A stretch of DNA of 64,000 bases, from positions 806,001 to 870,000 of the forward strand of contig NZ_RKKE01000001.1 of assembly GCF_003797125.1 (NCBI RefSeq), written 5' to 3'. Shown one piece after another: positions 36,892-46,932 of the stretch (its first letter is position 1; the number at the start of each line of letters is the position of its first letter). Under the pieces are notes generated by a model. It had not been told where the DNA came from and made no database searches. It saw only the letters and a list, made by a program, of their open reading frames with translations. The DNA is from Shewanella frigidimarina. GTDB lineage: Bacteria > Pseudomonadota > Gammaproteobacteria > Enterobacterales > Shewanellaceae. Made by a program: the position numbers and the translations under genes.

Positions 36892-37845
36892 TTATAGCGC
36901 ATTCACTTCTTTGTAATAGCGTTCTGCACCTGGGTGTAGTGGGATAGGCAGATCTTTTGCCGCTGTGGCTAAACTGATCGCCTTCGCAGCTGAGTGAGCA
37001 GTACCTAAACGGTCTAGGTTTTCAAACATCAGCTTAGTCATTTGATAAGCAATCTCATCAGACACCTTGCTGTGACTTACCAATAAGTTTTGTATCGCAA
37101 CAGTACTCACATCTTCTGTTTGGCCTTCATAAGTATTAGCCGTAATCACCCCAACTTGATAAGCAGGATTATTAATTTTAGCGACAACATCTGCAGGGAT
37201 AGCCACAAAGTTGATATCCATTGTTGCGGCTAAATCACGAATGGCTGCCATACCTAAACCTGACGATTGTAAAGTCGCATCCAATTGGCGGTTTTTAATC
37301 AGCTCAACAGATTCGGCATAAGGTAAAAACTCAACTTTACCCATATCGTCGTAACTGAGTCCTGCTGCTGCAAATATGGCACGCGCGTTAAGTTCAGTAC
37401 CTGATTTTGGCGCCCCAACAGAAATACGTTTACCTTTTAAATCTGCAAGGCTATTAATACCAGCATCTTTATTGGCGACAATTTGAATATAGTTAGAATA
37501 GGTTGCCGCAATAACGCGTAATTTTTTAAGCGGCGCTTTAAAACCGGCTTCCTGATCACCTTCCCACGCTGCCGATACCGAATCACCTAGAGCAAGCGCT
37601 AATTCACCACGTCCAGCTTGTAGTAAATTGAGGTTTTCAACCGACGCTTTAGTCGCTTGAACAGAGGTTTTAGATCCCTCAATGCCATTGCTGTAAAGTT
37701 GAGATAAAGCCACACCGATAGGATAGTAAACGCCACTGGTGCCACCGGTGAGAATATTGATAAATGTCGGCGCGGCCATAACAGCCGTACTAATAGATAG
37801 CGCTGCAGCCGCGCCAATCATGCAAAAACGTTTGGTTAATTTCAT
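36892..37845 (-). CDS. TAXI-family TRAP substrate-binding protein
   Basis: A 317-residue periplasmic protein with a signal peptide ending VMA-AP. TAXI hallmarks: INILTGGTSGVYYPIG at the mature start, then KRISVGAPKSGTELNAR and the C-terminal IPLHPGAERYYKE. It captures substrate for the fused permease downstream. It is first gene of a three-gene unit (binding protein, DctQM, DUF1850). Confidence 0.94.
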   Translation of the reverse strand: MKLTKRFCMIGAAAALSISTAVMAAPTFINILTGGTSGVYYPIGVALSQLYSNGIEGSKTSVQATKASVENLNLLQAGRGELALALGDSVSAAWEGDQEAGFKAPLKKLRVIAATYSNYIQIVANKDAGINSLADLKGKRISVGAPKSGTELNARAIFAAAGLSYDDMGKVEFLPYAESVELIKNRQLDATLQSSGLGMAAIRDLAATMDINFVAIPADVVAKINNPAYQVGVITANTYEGQTEDVSTVAIQNLLVSHSKVSDEIAYQMTKLMFENLDRLGTAHSAAKAISLATAAKDLPIPLHPGAERYYKEVNAL

Positions 37846-38095
37846 CCTGCAATATCCTTATTTTTTATATTGTTATGAGTATTATTGTGTAGTTACACTA
37901 CCACTGACATCCAGTGCAATCTATATAGACTAAAGGCTAATAACATCATTATAAATCGCCTTTATTCCGTGATTTCAGTTACTTCGATATTAAACCAATA
38001 GCAACATTAGCATTTTTCATCACCAACTTGCTCTAGGGCAGTCTGAGCTGTAAGCAATAAATACTCTGCCATCAACGAGTATAGTTAATTGAAAT
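37846..38095. other. intergenic region upstream of the TRAP operon
   Basis: AT-rich sequence holding the TRAP operon promoter. I see no ORF or RNA gene. It ends at the terminator of the GDPD lipoprotein gene. Confidence 0.5.
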
Positions 38096-38126
38096 AAAAA
38101 GGTGCCAACAATGTCGGCACCTTTTT
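38096..38126 (-). terminator. rho-independent terminator of the GDPD gene
   Basis: AAAAAGGTGCC (38096-38106) pairs with GGCACCTTTTT (38116-38126). It is 50 bases beyond the GDPD stop and has T runs on both strands. Confidence 0.85.
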
Positions 38127-38176
38127 AGTCTATTCTGTTCGCCCTCATTAAATGAAAGGCTGAAATACAGTTAATC

Positions 38177-39451
38177 TTACATATTCATACAGTTAGCATA
38201 ATATGTCACTGTGGCAGGCCAGTCAGAAAACACACCCATTACTCCGACATCTTTTGCCAGTACATCTAACAGCTCAAAAGTATCACCTTCGTTATCAATC
38301 ACGTCAGCAATACTCTGATAATACCAACCACCGCCGCCTTGACTCAGTGGCCCTGAACGCTCTAATGACCAAGCAATAATCTTCAACCCAGCGGCACTTG
38401 CTGCTTTGGCATATTCAGATGGCACTATCGCGTTATTGTCTCCCACGGTAACCAGCATCCATAATGGCGGCGCAATAATCTTGACCCCGTCTGCTGCTAG
38501 AGTGTCCATACTCGGTGACCATGTGGCACTGTTCTGTGGATCAAAACCACTCAGATCATAACGATCGTCAAGGTATACCGCTTGATCGGCAAATTCAGGC
38601 GCATTGGCTATCCAATATTTTACATCGTCTAAATTAAACGATTGTGGAAACACTTGCGATGCATCAACGCCTGCTGCGGCATATTCATCTAACATTTTCT
38701 GGGCGTAGTCTTGTTGAGTAAAACCATCATACGGCATGCTGACACTGGCCGACTTAAGCTCGGGAGTCATCTTTACTCCAGCAGCTTTGAACAAGGCAAT
38801 ACTTTCAGCGTGAGTCATTAACGTGCCATTACCTGCATATAAGTCGGTACGCCAATTTGGCGTGCCATCTATAAACTCTTCAACTGTTGTGGCATTAGGG
38901 TTAAAGCCGTCCATTTTGCCTTTTAAGGTTTTAAATTCAGCTAAGCTGATATCACTGGTACAACAGGTTGCCGTTGCACTCACGCCATTGACGGCATCCG
39001 CTGGTGAAAATGGCACTGAACATTTATTAGCTAGGGCTGGGATAGCCAGAATATTGGTGGTAGTGGCTAAATCACACTGCGAGTGACGGCAAACTAACTC
39101 TTTATCTGCGGTAAACGTCACGTCACATTCCACAATACCAGCGCCCGAATTGATGGCTGCTTGATAGGCTTCTTTGGTATGTTCAGGAAACTGCATTGAC
39201 GCACCGCGGTGGCCAATAGAAAAGTCTGTACGGTAAAATGAATTTGAAGCACATTGCGCTAATTGATCTTTTAACTCACTGTCTTGCATTTGACCGACTA
39301 AAAATAGCGGCCTCGGGCCCACTTGGGCGCTAACACTTTTATCCACTTCTGCAGTGGTGTCATTATTATCGTTACTGTTACACCCCGAAATCCATAACAT
39401 GCTGGTTAAAACCGAAATGATACCCAGTGTTACACTTTTTTTCCTTGTCAT
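38177..39451 (-). CDS. glycerophosphodiester phosphodiesterase lipoprotein
   Basis: A 424-residue secreted enzyme. The N-terminus is a lipoprotein signal with lipobox WISGC followed by an Asn/Asp-rich linker. The GDPD motif [17 protein letters not shown] (about 79-95) and [16 protein letters not shown] give the catalytic His pair and metal Glu/Asp. It cleaves glycerophosphodiesters to glycerol-3-phosphate. It is longer than GlpQ, with a Cys-containing insert (CSVPF...TCCTSD) near 145-170. GGAG precedes the ATG. Three TGTAATG copies occur just upstream (39467-39493). Confidence 0.9.
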   Translation of the reverse strand: MTRKKSVTLGIISVLTSMLWISGCNSNDNNDTTAEVDKSVSAQVGPRPLFLVGQMQDSELKDQLAQCASNSFYRTDFSIGHRGASMQFPEHTKEAYQAAINSGAGIVECDVTFTADKELVCRHSQCDLATTTNILAIPALANKCSVPFSPADAVNGVSATATCCTSDISLAEFKTLKGKMDGFNPNATTVEEFIDGTPNWRTDLYAGNGTLMTHAESIALFKAAGVKMTPELKSASVSMPYDGFTQQDYAQKMLDEYAAAGVDASQVFPQSFNLDDVKYWIANAPEFADQAVYLDDRYDLSGFDPQNSATWSPSMDTLAADGVKIIAPPLWMLVTVGDNNAIVPSEYAKAASAAGLKIIAWSLERSGPLSQGGGGWYYQSIADVIDNEGDTFELLDVLAKDVGVMGVFSDWPATVTYYANCMNM

Positions 39452-39687
39452 CTTATTGCTCCATGTTGTAATGCTGTAATGTCAGTTGTAATGGTTTACT
39501 AAAAATTTCATCATCTGTAACAGCTTACGCAATGAATATGACTGAATTATCGAATTATTATGACAACCTTAGTTTCTACTGTTTTATCGACCGATTGAAT
39601 AATATAAAACATGACCCTAACTGCGGTAACGGTATATAGACAAGCAAATAAACGATAGTGAGTTAACGGCTAACGATGAGGTCCACA

Positions 39688-40329
39688 ATGGCAAACACAA
39701 CCCTTTATTATGTTCACGATCCAATGTGCAGTTGGTGTTGGGGATACCGCCCCACATGGGATGCTCTGCAAGTTCAACTACAACAGCAGTTTGGCCAGCA
39801 ATTGAGTCTACACTATCTAGTCGGTGGTTTAGCGCCCGACTCAGCAGAACCAATGCCACACCCCATGCAGCAAATGCTACAACAAACCTGGCATAAGATT
39901 AACCAACAATTAGGTACAGAATTTAATCACGACTTTTGGCAGCTCTGCCAACCAAGGCGTTCAACGTATCCAGCATGCAGAGCCAGCATAATTGCTCGCC
40001 AATATAGGCTTGAGCAACAGATGATCAACGCTATCCAACAGGCTTATTATCTTAATGCACACAACCCATCTGATGTTGATACTTTAGTATCGATTGCGAC
40101 TCAATTAGGGATCCCTGCAGACTTGTTCACAGAGCAATTAAACGCTGATGAAACAGAAGATAAATTGCTCAAAGAAATCAATTTTGCTCGCCAACTTCCC
40201 ATTCAAGGATTCCCCTCATTAGTGCTTATGGTCGATAACAACGCCTACCCTATTAGGCTTGATTATCATCAATGGCAAACCAGTTTGGCAGACATACAAA
40301 CAATCTTGTTAACAGCCCAACCGAGTTGA
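39688..40329 (+). CDS. DsbA-family (FrnE-like) thioredoxin-fold protein
   Basis: A 213-residue cytoplasmic protein. The active site CSWC lies in HDPMCSWCWGYRPTWD, followed by a helical insert and the cis-Pro region IQGFPSLVL. This is the DsbA-like group that includes FrnE and 2-hydroxychromene-2-carboxylate isomerase. There is no signal peptide, so it acts in the cytosol, probably as a thiol oxidoreductase. I start at the ATG at 39688 because the GAGG ribosome site overlaps the earlier ATG. Confidence 0.88.
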   Translation: MANTTLYYVHDPMCSWCWGYRPTWDALQVQLQQQFGQQLSLHYLVGGLAPDSAEPMPHPMQQMLQQTWHKINQQLGTEFNHDFWQLCQPRRSTYPACRASIIARQYRLEQQMINAIQQAYYLNAHNPSDVDTLVSIATQLGIPADLFTEQLNADETEDKLLKEINFARQLPIQGFPSLVLMVDNNAYPIRLDYHQWQTSLADIQTILLTAQPS

Positions 40330-40506
40330 TTAGTGCTTTAGGGTATTAGGACATTAGGACTTAATGACTCTGCGCAACGTCACTTAAGATATAAATCATG
40401 CACGAGGTTGATTAGCCTTTGGCCTTAATGCCCATTATCCTATACTCTGCACGTCGAAAATGACAAAGCCTCACACAGGCTAGTTAAACATAACATGAGG
40501 CAGTGA

Positions 40507-41187
40507 ATGACAGATCGTAAACGAGGTTTTTTCGGTTGGACATGGTTTGTCATGTGGCGCTTTTTGCTACTACTGGCGCTATTACTATTGGTACTAAGAT
40601 TTGTACCGCCACCGACGACGTCATTTATGCTGCAAAGCGATTATCCGGTTAGTCAGCACTGGGTAAGTATTGATGAGCTGCCTGCGCACATGCCATTAGC
40701 AGTGGTAGCCGCAGAAGATCAGTTGTTTCCCGAACACTTCGGAGTCGATATCAACTCCATCACTAAAGCCCTTAACCAGTACGACGGTGGCGAAGGCCTG
40801 CGTGGTGCCAGTACCATCACCCAACAAACCGCAAAAAACCTATTACTTTGGCCGGGTAGAAACTTTGTTCGCAAAGGGTTAGAAGCCATGTTGGCCGTGA
40901 GCCTTGAAGCCATTTGGGGCAAAAAACGTATCTTAGAGGTGTACTTAAACGTCGCCGAATTTGGTAAAGGCATTTACGGTGTAGAAGCAGCTAGCCAACA
41001 TTATTTTAATAAATCGGCCCGTTATTTATCCAACAACGAAGCGGCGCGCCTAGCAGTGTTGTTGCCGAGTCCGCGTAACCGAAACCCTAACAATTTAACC
41101 CCATACCTGCGCCAAAGAGTCGCTTGGGGTGAAAAACAAATGCGTCAACTTGGTTCTGGCTATTTAAAGCCTATTCTTACCAATTAA
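40507..41187 (+). CDS. mtgA: monofunctional biosynthetic peptidoglycan transglycosylase
   Basis: A 226-residue GT51 enzyme with one N-terminal membrane anchor (about 12-31). Catalytic motifs: AAEDQLFPEHFGVD (catalytic Glu), GASTITQQTAKNLLLW, RKGLEAMLAVSLEAIWGKKRI and EVYLNVAEFGKGIYG. It polymerises lipid II into glycan strands. No penicillin-binding domain is present, as expected for MtgA. GAGG gives the start. Confidence 0.96.
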   Translation: MTDRKRGFFGWTWFVMWRFLLLLALLLLVLRFVPPPTTSFMLQSDYPVSQHWVSIDELPAHMPLAVVAAEDQLFPEHFGVDINSITKALNQYDGGEGLRGASTITQQTAKNLLLWPGRNFVRKGLEAMLAVSLEAIWGKKRILEVYLNVAEFGKGIYGVEAASQHYFNKSARYLSNNEAARLAVLLPSPRNRNPNNLTPYLRQRVAWGEKQMRQLGSGYLKPILTN

Positions 41188-41203
41188 CCGCCATCAGTTG
41201 CCC

Positions 41204-41237
41204 GTTGTTATTGCTCTTTGTTAAGAGCAATAACAAC
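41204..41237 (+). terminator. hairpin downstream of mtgA
   Basis: A perfect 15-bp stem, GTTGTTATTGCTCTT (41204-41218) with AAGAGCAATAACAAC (41223-41237), loop TGTT. It begins 17 bases after the mtgA stop. No T run follows, so it may act as a 3'-end stabiliser. Confidence 0.6.
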
Positions 41238-41474
41238 TCGAACTGCCCTTCATGTTTAAAAGATCAAAATATTGATCATTGATAAGCCATTAGCCTTTAG
41301 TCTTTAGCCTTTAATATCATTCAAAAAATACTTTTCTCTTCCAATCGTCATCATGTGGCGAAAACATGATGCCTACTAGCAAGCCAGATGAAAGCCGGAA
41401 TTAACAGGATTTGAACTATTTTTACTGTTAGAATGCGACCTCATTTTTATCCGCTTTTACGATCAAGGCAGGCT

Positions 41475-43409
41475 ATGACCGTTCTTCTAATGACTCCACC
41501 GATGACCCAGCTGAATACACCGTATCCAGCAACAGCGTATTTAACCGGTTTTTTACGCTCACGAGGCTATGAGGCGGTTCAGCGAGATCCTGCGATTGAG
41601 CTTTTTCTTGAGATGATGACAGCACCTGCGCTGGACATTATTCGTCAGCACGTAGAAGAAAACTTCGAACACTTTGAAGACGACGAACTGCCAGATGTCA
41701 TTTTTAACTTTCTGGCTGAATTTGAGCGTTATCACCTGACTGTTGAGCCTGCCATTCGCTTTTTACAGGGCAAAGACCCCAGCCTTGCAATGCGCATTAA
41801 TACCCGACGTTTTTTACCCGAAGGCCCAGCGTTTGATGCAATTGCTGAGATGGAAGCGGTATCTGGCGACGTGTTGCAAGCAGCCTTTGGTAATTTAGGC
41901 GTACAAGATAAAGCCAAATATCTGGCCACCCTGTTTATTAATGATCTGTCGAACGTTATTACCCAAGGTGTTGATCCCTACTTTGAAGTCAGCCGTTATG
42001 GCGAAAAGCTAGCGGCGGCCAACCCAAGCTTTGACAACCTCTACGACACCTTAATGGGTGAACCGAGTTTTAGCTCTGAAATTTTGGAGCAATTGGTCGA
42101 GATGTATCTGGAAGACACCCAACCAAGTGTCGTCGCATTAACCGTGCCGTTTCCCGGTAATATGCTAGGCGCTTTACGTATTGCCCAAACCTGTAAAGCC
42201 ATTAATCCAGACATTCCTATCGTCATGGGTGGCGGGTTTGTTAATACTGAACTGCGCGCACTAAAAGATCCGCGCGTATTTGAATTTGTCGACTTTATCT
42301 GTCTGGATGACGGCGAACGCCCGCTTATCACTTTGCTGGAATACTTTGAAGGCAAACGTGAAATAGACGATTTAGTGCGTACTTACTTCCTTGCAGAAGA
42401 TGAAAATGGCCAACCTTATGTCCACTTAAATCAAAATGATCAGCTGCACGATATTCCACAATCTGAGGTCGGCGCCCCCATTTACGACGGTCTGCCATTG
42501 GGCGACTACCTGTCTTTATGTGAAATGCTCAACCCAATGCACCGCATTTGGAGTGACGGACGCTGGAACAAACTGACCATCGCCCACGGCTGTTACTGGC
42601 GTAAATGCAGCTTCTGCGACGTCAGTTTGGACTATATCGACCGCTACGATACCGCTGGCGCCGATGCCTTGGTTGACCGTATCGTAGAGCTTGTTGAAGA
42701 AACCGGACAAACAGGTTTCCATTTTGTCGATGAAGCCTTACCGCCAAAAACATTGTTTGCCTTTGCAAAACGCCTCATAGAACGCGGCGTAGTGATCAGC
42801 TGGTGGGGCAATATTCGTTTTGAACGTACTTTTAGCCCAGCGCGTTGCCAATTACTGGCAGACTCAGGTTGTATCGCTGTCAGCGGCGGACTTGAAGTGG
42901 CGTCAGATCGACTACTTAAACTGATGAAAAAAGGCGTGAGTGTTGAGCGCGTCGCCCACGTCACTAAAGCATTCAGTGATGCCGGAATATTGGTTCACGC
43001 TTACTTGATGTATGGCTTCCCAACACAAACCGAACAAGAAACCATAGACTCGCTAGAAATGGTGCGTCAGATGATGGAACAAGGATGTTTCCAGTCAGCC
43101 TATTGGCATCGTTTTGTCGCCACCATTCACAGCCCGATAGGCATGAATCCAGAGCAATTTGGTATCACCCTTGCTGAACGCCCTGAAATTTTATTTGCTG
43201 AAAACGATGTCGACTTTACCGACCCAACCGGCACCGATCACGACATGCTCGGCGAAGGATTACGTAAAGCGCTCTACAACTACATGCACGGTATCGGCTT
43301 CGACCAACCAATGAGCTTCTGGTTCAACGAACCCGTTTCCCGCACATCAATGAAAAAAGACCTAATATCAAAAGCGATTAGCAACTTTATTCTTAGTAAT
43401 GAAGAGTAG
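41475..43409 (+). CDS. B12-binding radical SAM protein
   Basis: A 644-residue protein. The N-terminal half has a cobalamin-binding-like fold (VALTVPFPGNMLGALRIA, then IPIVMGGGFVNTE). The radical SAM half starts with the cluster motif HGCYWRKCSFCDV: Cys373, Cys378, Cys381, i.e. CX4CX2C instead of the usual CX3CX2C. Later come GFHFVDEALPP, WWGNIRFERTF and GGLEVASDRLL, typical of the SAM barrel. The N-terminus TVLLMTPPMTQLNTPYPA is also typical of this superfamily. The reaction is unknown; no precursor peptide or pathway gene is adjacent. The ATG at 41475 follows AAGGCAGG. Confidence 0.88.
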   Translation: MTVLLMTPPMTQLNTPYPATAYLTGFLRSRGYEAVQRDPAIELFLEMMTAPALDIIRQHVEENFEHFEDDELPDVIFNFLAEFERYHLTVEPAIRFLQGKDPSLAMRINTRRFLPEGPAFDAIAEMEAVSGDVLQAAFGNLGVQDKAKYLATLFINDLSNVITQGVDPYFEVSRYGEKLAAANPSFDNLYDTLMGEPSFSSEILEQLVEMYLEDTQPSVVALTVPFPGNMLGALRIAQTCKAINPDIPIVMGGGFVNTELRALKDPRVFEFVDFICLDDGERPLITLLEYFEGKREIDDLVRTYFLAEDENGQPYVHLNQNDQLHDIPQSEVGAPIYDGLPLGDYLSLCEMLNPMHRIWSDGRWNKLTIAHGCYWRKCSFCDVSLDYIDRYDTAGADALVDRIVELVEETGQTGFHFVDEALPPKTLFAFAKRLIERGVVISWWGNIRFERTFSPARCQLLADSGCIAVSGGLEVASDRLLKLMKKGVSVERVAHVTKAFSDAGILVHAYLMYGFPTQTEQETIDSLEMVRQMMEQGCFQSAYWHRFVATIHSPIGMNPEQFGITLAERPEILFAENDVDFTDPTGTDHDMLGEGLRKALYNYMHGIGFDQPMSFWFNEPVSRTSMKKDLISKAISNFILSNEE

Positions 43410-43627
43410 GTATTAAAGAGTAACTAGGGCTATCTCATTGGAATAACTAAATGCAGCTTAAATAATTGGCAGTCAAATTCTGCTATACAGGCGCATCATG
43501 GCCCTACTTAATATAAGAAAGAGTAAGTGGGTCCATGGTTAGAATATTGAAGGTTGATTTATCACTGTTCTGCATAGAGAATAGCACCCAAATACAGTGA
43601 TACATAAAGCATAGGAACGGCAATAAG

Positions 43628-44062
43628 ATGATGACAAAATGGGCGACACGCTTTTTACAAATGGCCGAGCTCGTAGCATCTTGGAGTAAAGATCCCTCCA
43701 CCCGAGTTGGCGCGGTGATCACTGAAAACAATCGCATCGTTTCTTTAGGTTTTAATGGTTATCCTCACGGAATATCAGATAGCGCTGAAACCGATAACCG
43801 TGAAATGAAACTGCTAAAAACGCTTCATGCCGAAGAAAACGCCATTCTGCATGCCAAACGAGATCTCAGTAGCTGTGAGATTTGGGTAACCCACTTCCCC
43901 TGCCCAAACTGCGCCGCCAAGATTATCCAAACAGGATTACGTGCCGTGCATAGCCCGCAACCCAACGAAGATTTCCTGTCACGCTGGGGAGATAAGATTA
44001 AAGTCAGCGAAGATATGTTTGAGCAAGCAGGCGTTCAAGTCGATTGGATGCAGGTAGATTAA
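43628..44062 (+). CDS. dCMP deaminase-like zinc deaminase
   Basis: A 144-residue cytidine/deoxycytidylate deaminase family protein. The zinc motifs are HAEENAILHAKRD (His and catalytic Glu) and FPCPNCAAKIIQTG (two Cys). STRVGAVITENNRIVSLGFNGYPHGI is the typical dCMP deaminase start. It probably converts dCMP to dUMP or a related nucleotide. Two adjacent ATGs are possible at the start. It is the last ordinary gene before the cassette-like region. Confidence 0.9.
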   Translation: MMTKWATRFLQMAELVASWSKDPSTRVGAVITENNRIVSLGFNGYPHGISDSAETDNREMKLLKTLHAEENAILHAKRDLSSCEIWVTHFPCPNCAAKIIQTGLRAVHSPQPNEDFLSRWGDKIKVSEDMFEQAGVQVDWMQVD

Positions 44063-44075
44063 CCTTACTTTTTCA

Positions 44076-44112
44076 CCGTCGTTCCGGCAATGCGGTTGAG
44101 CCGGAATCCAAG
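44076..44112. repeat. REP-like palindrome
   Basis: TTCCGGC (44082-44088) pairs with GCCGGAA (44100-44106), within CCGTCG...ATCCA. This TTCCGGC-GCCGGAATCC arrangement looks like the extragenic palindromes scattered in Shewanella genomes. It sits at the left edge of the cassette-like region, 20 bases after the deaminase gene. Confidence 0.55.
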
Positions 44113-44491
44113 TGTTTACTCTTTGCATTTATGGCCTGCGTGGCACTTCATCATAGTAAAGGGTGAACAGTCTAGCTTCACTTTACTAGCTGGCTTTAAA
44201 AGGCTAGGTAAAAATTTAACAATAGATGCCATGATTAATTCGTGTCGTTTACAAGCTTTCTAAGAATATTTGCCAAGTAAAAAATAACAACCACAGAAGG
44301 CCAAGCATAAAAGCAACATCTTCTTTAATCGATGAGCCAAACTCTGAGCTATTATCACCAAAAAAGTAACCTACCGGTTTGGAGTATATTACTGCCGCTA
44401 AGCATAAACCTGGCACAAGATAATACAGCACCCAATCTTCTAAATACGTGCTTGTTTCATCGACACCCATTACAACGTAACTGTGTAGTGG

Positions 44492-45738
<1,247 letters not shown>

Positions 45739-45940
45739 CTACACTGTGCCCATACATTAGCAAATAGACTACGTATACAAGTACAAGAATAACGGCAAAA
45801 TACTTACCCCATTTCCATTTTTTTAAGTTATCCGAAAGCGATAAATCGAATTCATGATTTGAATAAATGCCAAAAAAAATCAATGGCAGTATCAGTAAAC
45901 AAATGCCTAGAAAAGTACTCAAAATACAGCTCTCTCCAGA

Positions 45941-45978
45941 AATTTAATAATGGGAATTTAATAATGGGTGGCATGGTT
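45941..45978. repeat. 14-bp direct duplication and a 15-bp inverted copy
   Basis: AATTTAATAATGGG occurs twice in tandem (45941-45954 and 45955-45968). ATGGGTGGCATGGTT (45964-45978) is repeated exactly in inverse orientation at 46759-46773, bracketing the lipoprotein gene. GGTTAAC (45975-45981) is a possible attC core about 53 bases before the split gene. Confidence 0.6.
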
Positions 45979-46113
45979 AACGCCTTTACCCTGCCCCACT
46001 AAATTCACCTTTAAATTCACTTTTACCACTTTTATAAGCGATTAAAAGAAGTAGTGAATGATCAAAAAAACAACTATTTATTGTCCTGCTTTAATGACTT
46101 CTTGTACAAAAAA

Positions 46114-46659
46114 TTATTCTTTCTTTGTTAAATAATTAACATAGTTAATTTCATTTGTATGATTTGACTCGAAAGCATAGCCTTCATAGGTAATTGATAA
46201 GTTATTTGATAAATACAAAAGGTTATTATAAATTTCTACGTTTACAGTCATTTCCCATAGAGGCTCTTGAAAAACTTCGACAACAATAAATTTATCATTT
46301 GTATCACGATTCGATTCGGGATAGCTGTATGGATTAATTGTTTGTGAAATAGATTCTACAGGGATTCCTGCACAATCAGAGGTATCATATTTATGTTGAA
46401 TTATTTCTAAATTGACACTAGTTATGACTAATTCATTTGTATAATATGCCAAATTTTTCCTTTCGCCACAATTTGATAACCATGAACCAGTCAGATCGAA
46501 TGTTTCATCAATAGGCACAGATACAATGGGAGGTACTACACTTTCGCCTTCCACTTCAGAATTGCCACCGCCACAACCGTACAATGTTACGAAAGCAATG
46601 CAAATGACGAACCTAATGAGAAAATAGTTAGTGAAATTTATTTTAATATTAGAATACAC
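46114..46659 (-). CDS. hypothetical lipoprotein
   Basis: A 181-residue AT-rich gene. The N-terminal signal has lipobox TLYGC followed by a Gly/Glu-rich linker. The mature part contains a GSWLSNC segment and several beta-rich stretches, and two Cys (in LSNC and SDC) that could pair. I recognise no family. The start is GTG at 46659 with AGGA seven bases before. A GTTAGGC core lies 39 bases upstream, as expected for an integron cassette gene. Confidence 0.65.
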   Translation of the reverse strand: MYSNIKINFTNYFLIRFVICIAFVTLYGCGGGNSEVEGESVVPPIVSVPIDETFDLTGSWLSNCGERKNLAYYTNELVITSVNLEIIQHKYDTSDCAGIPVESISQTINPYSYPESNRDTNDKFIVVEVFQEPLWEMTVNVEIYNNLLYLSNNLSITYEGYAFESNHTNEINYVNYLTKKE

Positions 46660-46697
46660 AGAAAATTCCTTTTATATATGTGAAGTAGATAGCACCC

Positions 46698-46918
46698 GCC
46701 TAACACTCAATGTGTAGACGTGGCTTTTAGCATTGTTTGCTAAAACTATAACCAACAAAACCATGCCACCCATAATTTGAATATTGCTCTCTTACCAGTG
46801 TAATGGCATCAAGCTTGAATTCTTTTGAATAGGATTTACGTGTTTTCATTTGAATCTCCAGTTAAATCAATTATGTCTTAACTGGGTTAGTCGTATCAAT
46901 TAAACCACGTCAATCCAT
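46698..46918 (-). mobile_element. IS3-type orfA relic joined to an attC-like right end
   Basis: On the minus strand an ATG at 46849 opens MKTRKSYSKEFKLDAITLV, the N-terminus of an IS3-family OrfA (different from the complete IS nearby), with GGAG in front and an IS-like leader back to about 46918. After LVREQ the similarity stops and unrelated codons run to a stop at 46727. Close behind, GTTAGGC (46704-46698) is a canonical attC core before the lipoprotein gene. The transposase is dead. Confidence 0.6.
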
Positions 46919-46932
46919 TATTAATGCAATTA

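Noticed and set aside
44249..44470. Independent 73-residue gene
   Set aside because: It is the in-frame downstream half of the membrane-protein gene split by the IS.
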